Assembly: GCF_032884065.1 (NCBI RefSeq)
Contig: NC_088863.1
Coordinates: 64,732,790 to 64,796,789, forward strand
Source: Artemia franciscana
Lineage: Eukaryota > Arthropoda > Branchiopoda > Anostraca > Artemiidae
Length of the DNA: 64,000 nt
Direction: 5' to 3'
Shown here: piece after piece, positions 31,332 through 43,475 of the stretch
How positions within the stretch are numbered: the first letter of the stretch is position 1
How the letters are laid out: each line of letters begins with the position of its first letter
Position numbers and translations under genes: made by a program
The notes under the pieces: model-generated
The model's input: the letters and a program-made list of their open reading frames with translations, nothing else
Told to the model about the DNA's origin: nothing
Databases searched by the model: none

Positions 31332-31777
31332 GCCCGAAACTAGAGATGCCGAACATATTCCCAAAAATGACTTCTATGAAATCAAATTACCGGAAAAGTT
31401 TAATTTTCAGCAGTAATTTAATTGAGGAAGTATTTGGAGAATGTCTGTCAAACCAAAATTTCAGTTTAATGAAGAATTGCATAATTTTAGGTTCGCTCAG
31501 CAAAGAAATAAGTAAAATAAACGTGAAAAATTTCTATTGCCTCCCAGAAGAATACAAATCTTGTAAAAGATATGATTCAGAAAAAGACAAAGAGAAAGGA
31601 AGAAGCAAACTCATTCCAGAATTCCTCAAATTGATTGCCCCTCTTAATTTGTCACTCAATCACTTAAAAATACAGCAGTTATTCTTTATCGCAACTAAAA
31701 TATTTAAGAATGGATATGCAATACAACCCACCTTATTATTACTGAATTATGTAACAACAAAATTAAGGCGAACATAA
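31332..31777 (+). CDS. Unrecognised open frame, possible exon
   Basis: The frame from ATG 31346 to TAA 31775-31777 is 143 codons, among the longest in non-repetitive sequence here. TTCTGTTTAG ends just upstream at 31332, so a 3' splice site is possible. The peptide mixes hydrophobic and charged residues (PEEYKSCKRYDSEKDKEKGR) and ends in a Leu-rich, basic stretch (TTKLRRT). There is no signal peptide and no known motif. Given the AT content, a frame of this length by chance is possible but not common. Confidence 0.3.
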
Positions 31778-32202
31778 TAACTGAGGAAAAAGCAGGAAAC
31801 CAATTTGACATTTTTTGATTTTCGCTCCATTCCAGTAAATTTGAACTTCGATGTATTGTTCAACGACACCAATTTATACTTCAACTTGCATTTGAAATTT
31901 TAGTACATCAATTGCAAGGCTAAACCTTAGAATTTGTTCGTGTCAAACTCTGTACTCCTTTTCTAAATCATGGTATGTTGTATGTGGCATTTTCGTATTA
32001 AAAGACGAAGTCACTTAAAAGTGCTGCTACGATGCGAACTACAAACACGTGATACTGTGCGGGAGCAAGCATTGACATCTGCCAACAAAAACTCTAAATG
32101 TCAGAATTATATGTTTTTTATGTAATTAAACGAGCAATTATTGTGTATATCTGTGTTGATTGATTTTTTTTTGAAGTGTAGTATATTTTTTTTCTTAAAA
32201 CA

Positions 32203-32445
32203 TTGTATATTGAAATTTCGAGCAGAATATGTGATAATATTAAGGAAGAATTCCCATTTTCCCCAGGGTGGCTCTATCGAACCTATGGCGGCGCCATTAT
32301 ATCAAAAAAAGTTCACATTGTCTATGGAAGACAAGCGAAAAAAACAATTAATATATATAAGCCTGGCACACAGGCGTACCGGGGACCGGTGGCTAAGCCA
32401 TTAAAAAACGGTAGAAGAATAGAGAGAATAATAGTCTGCTATTAG
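32203..32445 (+). CDS. Doubtful open frame in a GC-richer patch
   Basis: A frame of 80 codons includes SPGWLYRTYGGAIISKK and PGTQAYRGPVAKPLKNGR. A second frame (32141-32404) overlaps it. The 32260-32405 patch is GC-richer than its surroundings, which suggests foreign or formerly coding sequence, but I cannot tell which frame, if either, is real. No family is recognised. Confidence 0.2.
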   Translation: MYIEISSRICDNIKEEFPFSPGWLYRTYGGAIISKKVHIVYGRQAKKTINIYKPGTQAYRGPVAKPLKNGRRIERIIVCY

Positions 32446-32755
32446 AGAGAATAAGTCTGTCTTAAGGTAAAAACAGAAGTAACCCATTTTTATTAAGAAA
32501 AAGCGGCCGTTATAGCTGGTATTTTTGGTTTTTATTTAGATTCTTAGGCTTGTGAGAGTAAAACATTTGCTAATAAAGATAAATACAAAAGAGAAAATAT
32601 TCAAAAAGATTGAATATACAAAAAGACCAAATATACAAGAAGACGACTTAAATTAAAATATATCCCTTAAAAATATTCGAAGTTTAAGTGTCTTCAAAAT
32701 TATCGATGAGCACTGCTTTTGCTTAAAGTACGCATCAATACTAGATAAACCCTCT

Positions 32756-32826
32756 CACTAGGTACTGGAGTTATGTGCACTTTGAGATGTATGCCTGCAA
32801 TCGCATCATAACTCCAGTTAAGTGTA
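32756..32826. repeat. Hairpin with 12-bp perfect stem
   Basis: ACTGGAGTTATG (32764-32775) pairs with CATAACTCCAGT (32807-32818). Further pairing occurs outside (CACT/AGTG) and just inside (TGC/GCA after a bulge). The total fold of about 70 nt has a pre-miRNA-like size, but nothing else supports that. Confidence 0.45.
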
Positions 32827-32829
32827 GAA

Positions 32830-35130
32830 GTAGCCAATCCAAATTTCAAGCGGATCAGAATTTTTTTTCTCATCTTCATCTTTCGTTGAAGAAAACCTGA
32901 ACTCCTTCATCAGATGCCCTTATAATATTGTCTGCTGAGCCGGCAGTGCTAATATTGTTAGCATTTTGAATCGAAGAGATCTTCCAAAGCACAGTTATGT
33001 CGATAAACTTGGCAAACAAGCCACCTCTCGATCTTGAGTCGGTAATGCATTTTAGTTAGATCCTACTTTGGAAGGAGCAAGGTTAACTGAGGAAGATGCG
33101 GAGATAATTTGAATTAAAGCAAGTTCTTTTGTACTTGTCTGCTTGGAAACGAACAGTTGTAGAAGTGAGGAGATGGATTGACAAGATGAATTTCTTTCTA
33201 TATGACAAAATTCTTAGCAAATTAAAAGGTCCAAAAAGCTAACTCTTTTGAAGAGCAGCGTGTCAAACTTATTTAACTTCAGATGAAGATAACACATAGA
33301 AATATAAGCATTTTTTGGCTTTAAAATATGCAATTTCTAAGCTTTTTCCTGGTTTGTGGGCCTAAATTAATAAGCGTGGACTGATATCTATAAGCCGAGC
33401 TAATCTTGTGGGGCTGGTGATAATAATTATTGCATTTCTGATTAGAGGTAACCGAAAATTTGAAGTCTGAAGAGGAAAATATGGCGGTGAAATAAAGCTA
33501 GAAGTAAAGATAGAAAGATGAATAAAAGGAAGGAAAAGCAAAGTGACATTAATTTAAAAAGAATAAAAACCTAAAAATAAACAATGGTTTTAAGAGGTAA
33601 TTGGCCTATCACTCAAAATTTAAGGTTTTTCAAAATTTAGTAATTCTTAGATCTAGTCACCAAGCCTGCTAAACTTTTGAACTAGTGTTCAAAGCTATTT
33701 TTCTCGCGCATTATAATATTTTTGATTCCATAAATATAAGATTTAATACCCGTCTTCCATCGTAATAGCTTCATAACATGTCTACAATTCAATGAAATTA
33801 AAAGAAAATAACAATTTCAAGTTATATAAGAAAAGAGGCGAGGGGATTTTTCGGCCAAGGGAGTAAAATTCCAAGTAAAGAATGGACATTAATGTATAAC
33901 CGTTTTTAGATAAAATGCGTTATTTTCTAAGATTTAGTACACTGTTTGGGGCTAATCGTCATAAGTTTAACAGTCAAAAGAAAGAAAAGTGAACGGCCTA
34001 ATTATATAATGCGAGCAATAACAAGTGTTTGGAGGGAAGTATAAAAATAAAGTTCAACAAAATTGCATACATTTTTGAATGGTTGATTTAAGTATATCAG
34101 GCTTTTTAGTAGCATGAATTAAATAGAAATTTTACTAAAAAGACAAAAATTGAAATTACCGGGAACAAACAGGGGTTGGGTATTTTTCATAGTAAAATAA
34201 TGAAAGGCAGAATTTCAAGTGAAAACAGGCTTTTTGTAAAAAATTCTTATACAAGGATTTTTGGCTTAAAAGGAGCGAAATTCTAAGGTTTTGTTTGAAG
34301 TATGGTGGTAATAATTAAGTAGAGTCAAAAGAAAGAAAAGGAAAAGGCTTAGCTATAAAGTAGGACAAAACCTAGAATTTTTGGAGGGACATTTAATGTA
34401 ATATGAGCTAATTAGACTTAAGGAGCGATGTATGCCAGTCATTTAGAAAAATTGGGACTTGAAAGTAAAATAAAAAACTATTTTAAGCATGAGGAATAGG
34501 GGTGATTTTGATGGTAGAATAATACACTGTCGAAGCATAAAATAGGTTTGTTTTGATGGTTGATAGTACTACCCTATCAGTTTCTATATAGGCTTTTTGA
34601 TGCAATATAATAAAACATTTCGAAAAAAGATAAGTAGTGGTGCATAGATGGGTACGGCCAGAACACCCGAGGCTCTAAATATTTTATCCGAAACCTCTTT
34701 GAACATGTCCTTTACCTCATTAGCATACTCAAAGGGGGAAATAATTTGCATACATTCCAGCATACACATAAACACGCATTGAAATACATGTTCTATTAAT
34801 ATGATTTTTTTTGTATAAAAGCGCTATGAGAATAGAGGATTACTGTCAACTTGGAACAGAATCTTAAAGGCTAGTTGAAATCGCTGTTAGAAGTCGGAAT
34901 CGATTCAACAGTCGAATATGTTTGAAAAACTTTTGGATGAAAAGACATAAAATTGCGTAAAGAGAAAAAACTGGTAATTGCAAAAATATTTGTATGCATT
35001 TTTAGAAGAGATTGAAACAATTATAACCATCAAAAAGAAAACGGACAGTTTGAAGATTAGCAGAAATCGTTGACATATTGGACCTAATTGATTGATCAAA
35101 TATCTTTGAAAATATACCAATTCAGAAAAC
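32830..35130. other. AT-rich stretch, nothing firmly recognised
   Basis: No supported gene. A minus-strand frame at 34584-34775 contains ASGVLAVPIYAPL. A similar AVPIYAP phrase occurs on the plus strand near 38770, so the two may be fragments of one dispersed element. Confidence 0.35.
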
Positions 35131-35139
35131 GAATGTTTA

Positions 35140-35330
35140 TACAGACCGGGACACCGGGATATAAATGACAACCGGGACACCGGGACGCAGGGAATATAAT
35201 TGACGACCGGGACACTCAAAGAGAAATTACAGACACCGGGACACAAATCACGACCGGTACACAGGGAATATAAATGACGACCGGGACACAGGGAAACAAC
35301 TACAACGGGGAAGCCGGGGGGCACAGGGGG
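35140..35330 (+). repeat. GC-rich degenerate minisatellite (GACCGGGACAC...)
   Basis: At least six copies of a GACCGGGACACxGGG core are separated by ATATAAATGAC-type spacers, with a period of about 20-40 bp. It is sharply GC-richer than the surroundings and runs straight into the Helitron helicase relic. The frame from 35274 continues without a stop from the minisatellite into the helicase motif. Confidence 0.8.
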
Positions 35331-35333
35331 ATA

Positions 35334-35709
<376 letters not shown>

Positions 35710-35771
<62 letters not shown>
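35710..35771. repeat. (TA)n tract
   Basis: TA run between the two mini-Helitron copies; its last A precedes the TC start of the complete copy. Confidence 0.95.
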
Positions 35772-36205
<434 letters not shown>

Positions 36206-36267
36206 ACAACACTCAATTTGAGTCTTATAGCTGACTGGTGTTGATTCTGTAGTATATATCTTATATT

Positions 36268-36316
36268 AGTATATATGTAGTATATATAGTATATATAGTA
36301 TATATAGTATATATGC
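36268..36316 (+). repeat. 9-bp tandem repeat (AGTATATAT)n
   Basis: Four to five copies of GTATATATA with a 9-bp period. Confidence 0.75.
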
Positions 36317-36524
36317 TATTCTTCCGATTGGCATTGGCAGTTGGCACGCAGCAGGCTTCTATTTATGGACTTTTATTGTCGCTTGTCTTCTGACCGAAGA
36401 CAATTTAAGCCTTTTCTTGATGTCATGACGATTCTTTCCTAGTTGCATTTGAAAAAAAAATTCGTTCTTAAAGTCGTTACTATTTAGGTTGTCCTATAGG
36501 ATAGAAATTTCGCTTTGCAAGAAC

Positions 36525-36960
36525 ATAAGAAAAAAATATAAAGCCGATTTTGAAGCCGGGCCCGGCACTACGCATTTTCTAGGCTGTTATATTGCTTCTC
36601 GTTGTAGGTATCAACCTCCAAAAATGAGTCAGATCCGTTTGCTACTGTTTTTCGGGAAAAATGAGGGCTTCCTTGAGAATATTGATTACGTTGAGGGTAA
36701 TTTGTTAGACAGTTTTGACCTTTGTAGATGGTTTTAATGAACAGAAAAGTCGATATATAAGGTAAGAAAAAACGTCGTAGCCAATTTTGGAGCCAGGCCC
36801 CAGCACTCGGCATTTGTAAGGCTTTTATATATTTCTTGCTACAAGTAGCAACCTCCAAGTGAGTTAGTTTTGTTTGCTAATATTACCTTGGGAAAATTGA
36901 GGGCTCCTCAGGGAACATATTGAACATTGAAGGGTCCAAATGACTTGTAGTCAACATTTG
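36525..36960 (+). repeat. Two diverged tandem copies, period about 220 bp
   Basis: AAGCCGATTTTGAAGCCGGG...GGTATCAACCTCCAA...GAGGGCTTCC is followed by TAGCCAATTTTGGAGCCAGG...AGTAGCAACCTCCAA...GAGGGCTCCTC. Several indels separate them. No frame is shared by both copies. Confidence 0.7.
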
Positions 36961-37480
36961 CGAAATCTACTTCTTTGCTTCTAAGAAAAGAAAGCAAATA
37001 ACATTTGCTTCTTCTTAGATTTGAACTTGGTTTTGCACCATATTTTGTTTGTGTCGAAGATTGTGATGGTGTTGCTCTTATAACATTATATTTCTTTATT
37101 CGCCAATTTACTTTTTGACTCATTCTGGTTTTTGCTGTCACTTGTGTTCTAACAGCAAAACTCTTAGCTTTTCACTCCATTTTTGACAAATTCTGATGCT
37201 CCCTTTTTTGCAATTGCATGCAATTCTAACTTCCGCTTGTCTTTTAACAATATATTTCCTTGTTCTCGCTTTTGAATATTCTTTAGCCTTATATATTTTT
37301 TCATTCACTTTTGTTTTTCAGTAGTTTTAATTCTCGATCCCACTTATCATGAAACTGTTTGTTTTTTTTCTTCACTGTTGTTTTTGGCTCGTCTAAGAAA
37401 ACGTTCAAAACATTTCTTTGTTCTGACTCGTAAAGCATTCTGATTTTATACATTTATTAATTATTTTGTTTATCATTGTA
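36900..37480 (-). other. Lys-rich minus-strand open runs, unrecognised
   Basis: Short minus-strand open stretches (36908-37141, and about 37180-37330) are rich in Lys, Arg, Gln and Ser. They lie directly downstream of the polymerase relic on its own strand, so they could be further debris of the same element. No motif is recognised. Confidence 0.2.
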
Positions 37481-37483
37481 AGA

Positions 37484-37744
37484 TCAAAACGTGAAATCTT
37501 TTGTCTTGCACAATAGTTGAATTACATCCGTAACAATATGATATTGCATTCGTTTTGGCTCCTGGTTCACTGATTTCCCAAAAATAGTGTAATCGGAAAG
37601 TTGAAAAATCTTGCTTTTAGTTTGTGAAGATGTTTGAGCTCTTCTTTACCATAAATTTTCAAAACAGGGCTGAACATACAGAGCCTGTTTAATTCGCACA
37701 ACTTTATGAGTTTCGTCAACTCCAAAATCATGATTAAGGACCCA
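37484..37744 (-). pseudogene. Protein-primed type B DNA polymerase relic (Polinton-like)
   Basis: About 87 minus-strand codons run from 37744 to TGA 37484-37486, with one internal stop (37646-37648). Read in order: DETHKVVRIKQALYVQP, then KIFQLSDYTIFGKSV, then KRMQYHIVTDVIQLL. This matches, in order, the segment around the Kx3NxxxGK box of the polymerase-B type 2 family used by Polinton/Maverick elements, where the conserved Lys and Gly bind the incoming nucleotide. The YxDTDS metal-binding segment was not found downstream. Context: an integrase relic lies on the same strand at 45320-45995. Assignment is by eye. Confidence 0.55.
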
Positions 37745-37780
37745 TTTCTAGATTACATGATGTAAAAAAAAAATTGATTT

Positions 37781-37826
37781 GGAGAATTTCCCAATTTTTT
37801 GGGAAATTCTCCCAAAAATTTTTGGG
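37781..37826. repeat. Overlapping perfect hairpin and palindrome
   Basis: GGAGAATTTCCCAA (37781-37794) and its exact complement (37799-37812) enclose TTTT. The last bases start a second perfect 16-bp palindrome, CCCAAAAATTTTTGGG (37811-37826). The two folds are mutually exclusive at their overlap. Confidence 0.75.
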
Positions 37827-37829
37827 AAT

Positions 37830-39416
37830 ATGTCAAAGTCAATTCCTCTTACTTTACCCAACTTTGATTGATAAATCCTGAAATTGAATCTTTTCCTCAA
37901 GATTGGTAATGAGAAATCTTCATTATAGAAGGAATTTTCAAAAGCCCTGCTGACTTGAACAATATACACAAATTCCTCATTTTTATAATTGTCTAATTAC
38001 TTATAGTCACCCATTGTCATACAAAACATATATGCCATACAAAACATATAAGAAAACATGGCTAGATTTTTCTTTTTGTTAGTAAAGAAATTAAAGAAAA
38101 CAAAAATAAAAATAGCAATAGACTGTAGTGTTGGCAACTCCCTCTATTTTATCTTGCATTCTGCGTAAGGAGCAATTACTCTTTTTTTAATATATTCATT
38201 TCAATTTATCATCCTTGCTATTGCATTTAAACCACCTTGAAGTTTTTTGTATGAATTAAATTGAATTTCACTGCTAAATATAACTGCTTCTCCATTTTGA
38301 AATTGTTCAAAGACATCCCATGTGCCGCAGATATCTCATCCCATTTAAGGCTTAGTCGACAGCCTCTTGTAATTTCTACTGCTTCAGTTTTGCACACTTG
38401 TCTTTGTATCATTGCTGCTGCTACCAACCTCGCTATCAATTTCCAATAGTTTAGACAAACCTATCATTTTGCCAGTATGTCTTCTCAAATAAAAACTTGA
38501 TGAAAAAAATATTCAAACTGTTTTCTCTGAATTCTCGTATCATACTAATAAAAAATACATTTAAAATCCAGCCTTAAACTGGATCTGGCTCCTAAGACTG
38601 GTTGATAGTCGCTAATGTAATTAACAAATGTTTTCCCCCTTTGAGTATTTTAATTTTGTAGCGTCTGCAATATGATAATGAGATGTACCGTCTTTAATAT
38701 AATAAAGAGGCTTACGGTATGTGCAATGATGCTTAGGATATAATCTTTAGAGAGTCAGTCATGTCAGCAGTACCCATCTATGCACCAATTCTAAGAGAGA
38801 ATAATAGATTTTGAGTTTATTCACCATACGTGCTTACTGTCAAAGTAAGAACAATATATGGATTACTTATTTAGTCTTTAATCAACTGTGAGAGTGTCTT
38901 GAATAAAAAATGGATGGATATATGAATTTTAAAATCGTACGGAACCTTGTGATTTTGGAAAAATGTCTGAATCTACGTAAGGATTTTCAAGAGTTATCAA
39001 ATCAAATGAAAATTTTCTACCGAAGAGCGCTTGATCATATTCTGAAAAAATGAGTGTCCAGCTTTGATTTATTATATGATTGTTATGATTCGTCAACCAA
39101 ACGAATTTACTCAATTTATTGACTTACTAATAGAAAAAAAAAATTCATAGTGGATCTACTTTAGAACACTAGCTTAGAAATTCATAGATGATTTTAAGAC
39201 TCTGTCCAAAGGATTTTCCAGTAAAAATTTCTATTAAGAACAATAAACAAGTCGACAATTTACAAAATCCGATCCAAGCAGATTTAATTGATTTGATGTG
39301 TTTCGTTTTTGCTTCTCTCTCTTGAACTAGAAAACAACACTCTCTTTATTGATACTTATTTGGTTTCGTTTTGGCAGTGAGAGAGCCAACAGTGGAAAAA
39401 ATGTTCTATATTAGTC
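37830..39416. other. Interval between polymerase relic and LINE
   Basis: Minus-strand open runs at 37748-37969 and 38227-38439 may be more debris of the Polinton-like element, but carry no recognised motif. A plus-strand AVPIYAP phrase lies near 38770. The rest is AT-rich. Confidence 0.3.
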
Positions 39417-39428
39417 AACTATGCTTGT
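39417..39428 (+). repeat. Left target-site duplication of the LINE
   Basis: AACTATGCTTGT; it matches AACTATGCCTGT at 42778-42789 with one mismatch in 12. Confidence 0.85.
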
Positions 39429-39496
39429 GCAAACCCGTCAGCACACCTCATAGCGGTGAGAGGGTGTAAACGTCACCTAGCTTCACGCCAAGCGAA

Positions 39497-40480
39497 GTGA
39501 CGGCCAACGTGCTCCGGGTGACCCGTAGGACTGGGGCCCCTGCGGTTAATCATACCCAAGAAAAATCCAGAATTATTTTGAATATGTCTAATATGAGAGC
39601 GAATCTGGCTACGGCATTCCCGGCATCAAACGATGCGTCGAGGCTGGCGACCTCCTCGAAAAGTGAGCTAGCTACCATACTATCAAGGAGACATTGCCTG
39701 AATATCAGCTGCTGGAACCACTGTTCCATCAAATGTTCACTAACGCAAGCCTTCGTAGCTGAAGAATTTTATTTATATAACCTGGACATACTCTGTGTTT
39801 CAAAGACAAGATTAAATGGACAAACGACACTTGACCTAATAGCCCCTTCCGGTATAAAGGCCATACTATTCAATTCTGGCCCAATGGATGGATCCGGCCT
39901 CGCAGGAGTGGGAATAATCATGACATCCAAGATCGCATCGGCACTCCTTGACCATGAAGCAGTGTCTGACAGAATTGTGATGGCCTGTTTAAAAGGTCAG
40001 AGTAATAACCTGACAATACTATCTGTATATGCCCCTATTCGTGACGTCCCTGACCACTTGAAAGACAAATTCTATGCTGACCTCCAACTCACTATGAATA
40101 AAATTCCTCGTAAGGACATCCTCGTGATAGGTGGTGACTTCAATGCCAGGATTGGCACGAGACTAAACAATTCTGAATGGGCCATTGGTTACCACGGTTT
40201 GGGCGACCGGTGCATTAACGGAGTTAGACTTCTCATGTTTGCTATGCTGAATAATCTAGTGTGGCTAATACATGGTTTAAACACAAACCTTGCCACACTT
40301 ACACTTGGAGATCCCGAGATGGTCGAACCCGCACCCAAATTGACTATTTACTCGTTTCTCGTCGCTGGAAGTCAATGATTAAAGACTCGAGAGTATAGAG
40401 AGGGGTGGACACTGGATCAAAAAGTGGATCCGACCATTTATTACTAAAATCAAAAGTTAGATTCAGACTCAGCTCCAAAA
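39497..40480 (+). pseudogene. RTE endonuclease domain, frameshifted
   Basis: The frame from about 39497 (first recognised EN block ISCWNHCSIKC near 39700) gives LDILCVSKTRL, VYAPI and IGGDFNAR (40130-40147). After a frame change near 40290 it gives TQIDYLLVS, and GSDHLLL near 40420. These are the ordered exonuclease/endonuclease/phosphatase boxes; the enzyme nicks the target so that RT can prime there. The usual acidic residue in the second box (xxETR) is Lys here (SKTRL), so catalysis is lost besides the frameshift and the stop at 40396-40398. Confidence 0.85.
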
Positions 40481-42398
40481 TAGTATCTGCACCTAGACGC
40501 ATCCCAGACACAGCGAAACTCAAACTTCCTGAAATCGAAGAGACCTTTATGCTCGAACTTACAAACCGTTTCACGGCGTTGCAAGATAATGACCGAGAAT
40601 TTAAGACCAATCAAGCAATTTCTGAGACCAAGACAAGTGCCATGACCGAGCAAGAAAATTTTAACCCATCACTAAATATAGAAAAGCGCTGGATCAAGTT
40701 CTGAAATCAAGTGAAAGAGGCCGCTACAGAAATTCTCGGAGTAAGGGACAAGAAACCCAAAAGATGGATTTCTCAGAGGACAATAGAACTCTCTTTAAGG
40801 AAGAAAAAATGACTGATAAACACTCTGCTTCTTTTAAAGCACTCCGCCAAGAATGTCACAAATCTGCTAAGGCAGAAAAACAAGCATATTGGTCTAATGT
40901 AGCCTGTGAAATGGAAAAAGCTACTGCACGCAATGATTCACGGAAACTCTACCAGCTCCTAGGAGAATCAACCGGTTAAAAGAAGCAAAGATCTACCCCC
41001 ACGCTACTTAGCAAGGACAACAAGCGTCTCACGAGCAAAGAAGATCGCATCGAACGATGGCGTGCTCACTTCCAGGAGCTTCTTCGCCCATCAGAAAATG
41101 ACCACAGCCAACCCATTCCATCCCACAGCAGTTCTGAGTCACCATCCGTGTATGAGGATTGCAATATCACCCCTCCAAGCAGAGAAGAAGTTATTCATGC
41201 CGTAAAACTATTAAAAAATAATAAAAGCCCTGGCATTGAGGAATTACAAGCTGAACTTCTCAAGGCCCTTCCAGAAGTGGCTATCGACGAGCTCCACAAC
41301 TTACTCACGGATGTCTGGGTCAACGAATACATTCCTGAGGAGTGGAGGACCTCTATAATAATTCCTGTATTTAAGAAAGGGGATCGAGCCGATTGTAAAA
41401 ATTATAGAGGAATTTCCCTGATACCCATTTCTGCAAAAGTTTTCACAATAATAGTATTCAATAGGTTCAGAAATATTAGAAATGATCAGACGAGGCCAAA
41501 TCAAGCAGGATTCAGACCAGGTATGGGATGCTGCGATCATATTTTTAGCCTGAGACAGATCCTGGAACACCGCCTTATACACCAGCAGGAAACAATACAA
41601 GTCTTTATAGACTTTGTAACGGTTATTGACTGGGTAAAGAGAATTGCCCTCTGGGATGCAATGAGGGATGATGGAGTGCCCGAAAAGATAGTCCTTTTAA
41701 TTAAGGCTTATTACGTGGGAACGAAGGCATTTATAAGAGTTGACGGAGAAATCTCAAAAGAAATACCAATTGACAAAGGAGTGCGACAGGGTTGTGCCTT
41801 ATCGCCTATTTTATTTAACTTTGTCATTAACCAGATCATGAAGACTCTTGACAAATACAAAGGTGTGACAATCAGTACAGCACTATCAATAACAGACCTT
41901 GATTATGCCGATGATGTGGATATCTTGGCTGAGTCGATAATAGAAGCACAGCTCATGATAGACGACATTGCTGCTAGATCCCTTGCTACTGGACTAAAGA
42001 TCAGCCAATCGAAAACAAAATCGATGCGCACCTCTGGGCTAGATGAAACTCCAATCACATTGAATGGCATCCCAATCGAGGACGTCCAGAATTTCAAATA
42101 TCTAGGCTCCCTAATAAATCCCAAGGGCGAAGCTCTAAGCGAAATACAAAGCCGCATCTCCGCAGCCTGCGCAGCATTCATCCAGCTTCGGAAGTGCCTC
42201 TGGTTACGAAATGAAATCTCCCTTCGAACAAAGCTCGATATATCGAACAAAGCCCGGATATATAATGCTTTGGTCCTCTCTGTGCTTCTTTATGGTTGCG
42301 AAACGTGGCCCCTCAGAGCTGGGGAAGCTAATAACCTGAATGTCTTCCACCACAAGTGTCTTCGCTGTATTCTTGGCGTGCGTCTCTCTGATCCGTAA
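40481..42398 (+). pseudogene. RTE reverse transcriptase domain, broken
   Basis: After a linker (WISQRTIELSL, then KLYQLLGESTG) broken by stops at 40702 and 40977 and a shift near 40800, the RT fingers and palm read on: NNKSPGIEEL, IIIPVFKKGDRADCKNYRGI, QAGFRPG, FIDF (motif A), GVRQGCALSPILFN, and LDYADDVDIL with the catalytic YADD at 41904-41915. The frame 41148-42398 is otherwise open for about 416 codons. The text after FIDF is diverged. The domain copies element RNA at the nicked target. Frame loss near 42390 separates it from the C-terminal domain. Confidence 0.9.
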
Positions 42399-42756
42399 CG
42401 ATGTCATCAGAAGAAGATATGGTGATATACCACATGTCTTTGATGTTGTCAAAGCGAGAGGTCTACGATGGTTCGGGCATACACTGCGCCGACCGGATGA
42501 CTCGTTCAGCAAACAGTGCTTGAAATGCCAACCCCTTGCGCACTGGAAGAAGAAGCCTGGAGGACAAAAAAAGACATGGTTATCAACAGTTAGAGCCGAT
42601 CTCGAGCCAATGGGAGGTTTCAAGAAGCACGGGCACCGATTGAATAGACAATGGGTCCAGTTTATCGAGCCAATCGCACTTGAAAGAGAGCAATGGAGAG
42701 ACGCATGTCAGCAAATTCTGGATGCCACGATGGACCTGGACAAGGCTCGAACGTGA
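42340..42756 (+). pseudogene. RTE C-terminal domain
   Basis: It continues the LINE protein in the next frame: NDVIRRRYGDIPHVFDVVKA, RGLRWFGHTLRRPDD, PGGQKKTWLSTVRADL, ending at TGA 42754-42756 about 20 bp before the simple-repeat tail. The role of this domain is not well defined. It is related to the shorter fragments at 7557-7932 and 8690-9175, but those belong to a different subfamily (LRWLGHVLRMKDD). Confidence 0.8.
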
Positions 42757-42777
42757 CCCAAGTACAAGTAAGTAAGT

Positions 42778-42789
42778 AACTATGCCTGT
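42778..42789 (+). repeat. Right target-site duplication of the LINE
   Basis: AACTATGCCTGT directly after the AAGT tail; it pairs with 39417-39428. Confidence 0.85.
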
Positions 42790-43101
42790 ATATAGGATAG
42801 CTGGAAATATTATGAAAATTGTACAGTTGTTGACGAGTATGCCGAAAAGTCCAGATTAAGAATTGTGCAAAAAACGTATTGAGGATAGGCAGTAAAAATT
42901 AAAGACTATAATTCCTGTCTTGGAATGATTTGTGACTCTAAAACCAGAGTTTTTCTGTGCTCTATTTGTCACTATAGTAAATGTAATCGGCTGGAGAATA
43001 CTTATCTGTGTACTATAGGAAAGAAATCTTGACGTGATTTATGTTTATTTTTAAGGGAATGATAGGATGGTATTGTAGTGGTTTTAATTGGTTTTGGATG
43101 A

Positions 43102-43475
43102 ACAAATCTGGTCTATGCTTCAATTGCTGGAATAGTAAGGGGGTCTGGTTCTTACGACATCACTATGAAGACTGGCTACTATGATTTTAAGGCTACATAT
43201 TTTTATTTGGCTGTTACTGAAAGTGATTATTCATATGAGAATATTGTGTGTGTGGCATTGCTCCAAATAAGCAAATTGAAGCACGTAAATTTAATAACAT
43301 GAACGAAAATGGTGTTATTGAGTTTACAAGGAGATATAATAAAAGTAAAGTCATATTATATAGTAGAAAATGCACTCTTTACTTTGTACTCCAAGAAGAA
43401 TACAAAATGAGTCCTGACGAGCGGCTTGCACTTATCGTTGGCAATGGTCATCTATACGTGGAAGAAGAAATCTAA
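43102..43475 (+). pseudogene. Unrecognised protein relic with one frameshift
   Basis: One frame reads GSYDITMKTGYYDFKATYFY and on to YENIVCVA, ending near 43250. A neighbouring frame then takes over at IAPNKQIEARKF and runs to TAA 43473-43475 (SPDERLALIVGNGHLYVEEE). The two together give about 120 codons of protein-like, low-repeat text, so a single-base lesion in a former gene is likely. It lies between the polymerase and integrase relics, on the opposite strand. It could be a Polinton accessory or structural gene, but I do not recognise it. Confidence 0.35.

Larger units (their letters stand above)
39429..42777 (+). mobile_element. Complete RTE-clade LINE, 3349 bp, inactivated
   Basis: One original reading frame encodes an apurinic-type endonuclease, then reverse transcriptase, then a short C-terminal domain. 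A short 5' leader precedes it and an (AAGT)n tail (42761-42777) ends it. Single EN-RT frame, about 3.3 kb length and simple-repeat tail are RTE traits, as is the C-terminal RGLRWFGHTLRRPDD block. The element is full length and bracketed by a 12-bp duplication. At least six lesions break the frame: shifts near 40290, 40800 and 42390, and stops at 40396, 40702 and 40977. It sits inside the Polinton-like interval and so inserted after that element arrived. Confidence 0.9.

Noticed and set aside
34905..35324. 139-codon minus-strand frame with CPG-rich repeats
   Set aside because: It is a translation of the GC-rich minisatellite, with the helicase relic on the other strand.
41903..42623. Minus-strand frames of 115 and 139 codons
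   Set aside because: They are antisense shadows of the RTE reverse transcriptase and C-terminal domain.
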